A DNA stretch of 64,000 nt, taken from NCBI GenBank assembly GCA_963682025.1, contig OY821519.1, forward strand, positions 97,491,585 through 97,555,584. The letters run 5' to 3'. The notes beneath the pieces are model-generated. The model searched no databases and was not told the origin of the DNA. It saw nothing but the letters and a program-made list of their open reading frames with translations. This DNA comes from Cordilura impudica. Taxonomy: Eukaryota; Arthropoda; Insecta; Diptera; Scathophagidae. Position numbers and translations under genes: made by a program. Every line of letters begins with the position of its first letter. The stretch's first letter is position 1. Shown here in pieces: positions 50,601-56,600 of this stretch.

Positions 50601-53600
50601 AAATTGCAATCAATATAGGTTATACTCCGATATGAAGATTTAAATTTTTTGTGGATTATGTTTGCTAATATTATTATTATTATTATTTAAATATAGTTTA
50701 CATAGGACCTATGTTGATATCACTCATTTTTTTTTAACAGCTTAAATTTTCTTACCCAATATATATTCAATTTATGGTTGTTAGTAAACAAAGCTGTATC
50801 ATTTTTGCTAGAATTTTACATCAAAGTATTAATAAAATTTATATTAATGAAATGTGGGAATACTATATTTAAATTTAAAAAATATATAATATTTTGCTGC
50901 CATTTTGCGACTTTTTTTTATTAAATCACTTTTTATACAACAAAATCTATTTAAATTGTTACAAATTGTTATCAATGAATTTGCTATTATTATTATTTTT
51001 TTTTTTTTAAATTAAACAAGACATTTTTTGACCTTCTATCAACTTTGCGTTTTCTTACCAAATAATTATGTTTTTTAAATTTATTATTCGTATATAAAAC
51101 TGGCGCCAATTGCATTTTAAATTTAAAAGATCTTATCATCCAAACGTCGCCAATTGTTTGAACTCCAAACAAAATTAAAAAAAAAATAAAAAAAAAATAA
51201 AAAAAAAATAAAAAAGAAAAAAAAAATGATAAAAAAATTTAATAAATAAATAATAGTGCATAATATTGGTAGCGTTTTGTTTCAGGCTGATGTTTTATTT
51301 TCATCACACAGTCTATGAGTGAATGACGAGTGAAAGTCCAAAGCATAAATATATAAATTTCTCGATTCTTTTTACCCAAACAGAATAAAAATTATTTAAT
51401 TTTCTTCTTAACTAATTTTTACTTTCCGTTTGTTGAACACTTAAATAACCGGAACCAGTTTATTTTTTTAAATTGCTTTTTATTATTTTTTTTTTTTCAA
51501 TTTCAAAATACAATACATATGTATCTGTTTTATGGGTTTGTGAATGAAATTTTTATAGACCAGATTTTAATATTTTTTGTTGTGACTTTGCATAAGAAAT
51601 TAGTTTTTACGGTGCTTTATTATTATCATTATAATTATTATTATTATTCAATATATTTTTTACTTGCGGGGGATGTCTACAATGGTGGGACGAAGACCTA
51701 ACACTGCACAACAGCAGGTAAAATTGATTTTATTAGAGCGCGTGTTTATTTAAATACACGTGCATGCGATTTATTTTCATATGACCATGAATTAAAAGTG
51801 ACAGGTAGTGACAGTTATACAAAACTAGGCAAATGTATTGGAAAATAAGAGTTTGAAAGTGTTTTAAGATAAAAAGTAAATATTAATTATACCTTAAAGA
51901 AGGGAAAAAAAGTAGTCTGCGAAATTTTTTAAATGTGCCAGAATTGTTTTTACTTTAAAATTATAAAAGTTTTTATTATGGCAGTTAAAAAGTTGAAATT
52001 GTTTTTAAATTAATTTTTTTTATTATGTTTATCGTTTGCGGGAGAAATTTTTTTTTTTTATCTTCAGAATAGATTTTGAGTTTCATAATTGTGGAATATT
52101 TGAATATTTAATATAAATATTGATAATTGATATTGATAAAAAAAAATTAAAAATTCTTATCGAACATTTTTAATAAGAAAATTTTTAACCAGCAAAATAT
52201 TTATTTATTGAATTAAAATCAATAAATAAAATTTAACAAATAATAATAAAATAACTTAATAAAATCAAAAAAATAAATAAAAATATTTTCTAAAAATAAA
52301 TCAAATTTCAAAACTAAGAAATTACTTTCTCAAAATTAGTTTCAAACTAAAAAATATCGAGGACAAATCAAAACATAAGTAAAATTTAAATCTTTGTGTC
52401 CCATTTAAAATTTTAATTACGAATAGGAAAACTAAAAATTAAGCTAAATTTTCAACAAAATTAAAAAAATATATATATCTTACTCAACTAAAAAGCTGAA
52501 GAGAAAAAATTCGAAATAAATTTATATTTTATTAGTAAGAAACTTTTCAAATTTAACTTATAAAATATATAAAAATAATTTAAAAATTATAAAAAATAAA
52601 AATAAATATATATTTGTATTATTTATACCCTGTTTCCATAACACAATTCGTCATAGACGAACGAAAATTTGTGTGTATTTTGTTTTTGTTCTTCATACAA
52701 ATTTTCGTTCGTCTGTAACGAATTGTGTTATGGAAACAGGGTATTAATACCAAGATAGGATAATTCTTAAATAAAAGAAGAAAATAAAATAAAAAATAGA
52801 ATCTTAAATTCAACCATTTCCATTTGTTTGAATTTTGAATTAAAATCAGTAAATAAAAAAATGAATAAAACAGATTAATAAAACAAAATAATAAAACAAA
52901 ATAAAACAAAATAATTAAACAAAATAATAAAACAAAATAATTACAAAATAATAAAAAATTAAAAAAATAAAAAAATTATTCAAAAATAATAAAAAAAAAA
53001 AAGAATAAAAAAATAATAAAAAATAATTTAAAAAATAATATAATGATAATAATAATACTAATAAAAACCAGAAAATTGAATAAAAATATTTGTTAGAAAT
53101 AAATAAAAATATTTGTTAGAAATAAATAAAAAATTTGTTTTGTATTTTTTTAAACAAAAATATTTTTTCAATTTTTTTTTTAATAAAATGGATCTTAATT
53201 TGTTTGAATAAATAAAAAATGTATAAAATAATTTAAAAAAATTAAAAAATAATTAACCAAAAATTAAAAAAAAATAATTGAACAATAATAATAAAAAATA
53301 AACCAAAATAATAAAAAATAAACCAAAATAATAAAAAATAAACCAAAATAATAAAAAATAAACCAAAATAATAAAAAATAAACCAAAATAATAAAAAATA
53401 AACCAAAATAAAAAACAAACAAAAATAATAAAACTAAAATAATAAAAAATAAACAAAAATAATAAACAAAAATAATAAAAAAAAATAAGAAAAAATAAAA
53501 ATAAGAAAATAAAAAAAGGAAAAAATAAAAATAAGAAATAAATAAAAAAAATAAAATAATAAAAAAATAAAAAAATAAAAAAAATTATAAAATAATCGGG

Positions 53601-56600
53601 CCTATTCCCGTTGGCGTTGTCTTTTTAATTGTAGTTTCCATGTCGTTGTCTTCGCTTCGTTCCTAAATTGGCATTCTTGAAATATGTTGAAACGAAGAAG
53701 AGAAGTTATCGGACAGAACTTATTTCGGACACTAATATTTCAAATTGCTGCACTGTCGTTATTTTCATTTTTAATTTAATTTTTTTTTGTCGTTATTATT
53801 TATCTTCGTTTCAAAATGGATACATGTCGATAACGCCAACAGTGATGCCAAACTGTCGTTTTTATTTTGTTTTCAAACGAGAACGCCAATGGGAATAGGC
53901 CCGAATAATACAAAAAAATAATAAAAAATAAGTATACAAATAAAAAATAAGAATAAAAATAAAAAAATAAGAATAAAAATAAAAAAATAAGAATAAAAAT
54001 AAAAAAAATAAGAATAAAAATAAAAAAATAAGAATAAAAATAAAAAAATAAGAATAAAAATAAAAAAATAAGAATAAAAATAAAAAAATAAGAATAAAAA
54101 TAAAAAAATAAGAAAAAAAATAACAATAAAAATAAAAAAATAAGAATAAAAAAAATAAGAATAAAAATATAAAACTAAGAATAAAAATAAAAAAAATAAG
54201 AATAAAAATAAAAAAATAAGAATAAAAATAAAAAAAATAAGAATAAAAATAAAAAAAATAATAAAAATAAAAAAATAAGAATAAAAATAAAAAAATAAGA
54301 ATAAAAATAAAAAAATAAGAATAAAAAAAATAAGAATAAAAATAAAAAATTAAGAATAAAAATAAAAAAACTAAGAATAAAATTAAAAAATAAATAAGAA
54401 TAAAAATAAAAAAGTTAAAATAAGAATCATAATAAAAAAGAATAAGAATTAAAATAAAAAAGTAAGAAATTAGAATCAAAATAAAAAAGTAAAAAATAAG
54501 AATAAAATTAAAAAATAGGAATAAAAATAAAAAAATAGGAATAAAAATAAAAAAATAAAAAATAAGAATAAAAAAATAAAAAATAAGAATAAAAATAAAA
54601 AATAAAAAATAAGAATAAAAATAAAAATAAAAAAATAAAAAATATGAATAAAAAAAAATAAAAAATAGGAATAAAAATAAAAAATAGGAATAAAAATAAA
54701 AAATAAAAAATAGGAATAAAAATAAAAAAATAAAAAATAGGAATAAAAATAAAAAAATAAAAAATAGGAATAAAAATAAAAAAATAAAAACTAGGAATAA
54801 AAATAAAAAAATAAAAAATAGGAATAAAAAAAAAAATAGGAATAAAAATAAAAAATAGGAATAAAAATAAAAAATAGGAATAAAAATAAAAAAATAAAAA
54901 ATAGGAATAAAAATAAAAAAATAAAAAATAGGAATAAAAATAAAAAAATAAAAAATAGGAATAAAAATAAAAAAATAAAAAATAGGAATAAAAATAAAAA
55001 AATAAAAAAATAGGAATAAAAATAAAAAAATAAAAAATAGGAATAAAAAAAAAAAATAGGAATAAAAATAAAAAATAGGAATAAAAATAAAAAATAGGAA
55101 TAAAAATAAAAAAATAAGAATAAAAATAAAAAAATAAGAATAAAAATAAAAAAATAAGAATAAAAATAAAAAAATAAGAATAAAAATAAAAAAATAACAA
55201 TAAAAATAAAAAAATAAGAATAAAAAAAATAAGAATAAAAATATAAAACTAAGAATAAAAATATAAAACTAAGAATAAAAATAAAAAAAATAAGAATAAA
55301 AATAAAAAAATAAGAATAAAAATAAAAAAAATAAGAATAAAAATAAAAAAATAATAAAAATAAAAAAATAAGAATAAAAATAAAAAAATAAGAATAAAAA
55401 TAAAAAAATAAGAATAAAAAAATAAGAATAAAAATAAAAAATTATGAATAAAAATAAAAAAACTAAGAATAAAAATAAAAAATAAATAAGAATAAAAATA
55501 AAAAAGTTAAAATAAGAATCATAATAAAAAAGTAAAAAATAAGAATTAAAATAAAAAAGTAAGAAATTAGAATCAAAATAAAAAAGTAAAAAATAAGAAT
55601 AAAATTAAAAAATAGCAATAAAAATAAAAAAAATAGGAATAAAAATAAAAAAATAAAAAATAAGAATAAAAAAATAAAAAATAAGAATAAAAATAAAAAA
55701 TAAAAAATAAGAATAAAAATAAAAAAATAAAAATATGAATAAAAAAAAAAAAAAATAAAAAATAGGAATAAAAATAAAAAATAGGAATAAAAATAAAAAA
55801 TAGGAATAAAAATAAAAAATAGGAATAAAAATAAAAAAATAAAAAAATAGGAATAAAAATAAAAAAATAAAAAAATAGGAATAAAAATAAAAAAATAGGA
55901 ATAAAAATAAAAAAATAAAAAAATAGGAATAAAAATAAAAAAATAAGAATAAAAATAAAAAAAATAAGAATAAAAATAAAAAAATAAGAATAAAAATAAA
56001 AAAATAAGAATAAAAATAAAAAAATAAGAATAAGAATAAAAATAAAAAAACAAGAATAAAAATAAAAAAATAAGAATAAGAATAAAAATAAAAAAATGAG
56101 AATAAAAATAAAAAATAGGAATAAAAATAAAAAAATAACAATAAAAAAAAAAAAATAAGAATACAAAAAATAAGAATAAAAATAAAAAACTAAGAATAAA
56201 AATAAAAAAAAAGAATAAAAATAAAAAAATAATAAAAATAAAAAAATAAGAATAAAAATAAAAAAAAGAATAAAAATAAAAAAATAAGAATAAAAAAAAT
56301 AAGAATAAAAATAAAAAATTAAGAACAAAAATAAAAAACTAAGAATAAAAATAAAAAATAAATAAGAATAAAAATAAAAAAGTTAAAATAAGAATCATAA
56401 TAAAAAAGTAAAAAATAAGAATCAAAATAAAAAAGTAAAAAATAAGAATTAAAATAAAAAAGTAAAAAATTAGAATCAAAATAAAAAAGTAAAAAATAAG
56501 AATAAAATTAAAAAATAGGAATAAAAATAAAAAATAGGAATAAAAATAAAAAAAATAGGAATAAAAATAAAAAAATAAAAATAAGAATAAAAAAATAAAA

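Noticed and set aside
51661..51722. GC-richer segment ending CAACAGCAG|GTAAAA as a possible cassette exon in the last intron
   Set aside because: No acceptor-like tract fits a phase-0 insertion and no PDK1-like sequence is encoded.
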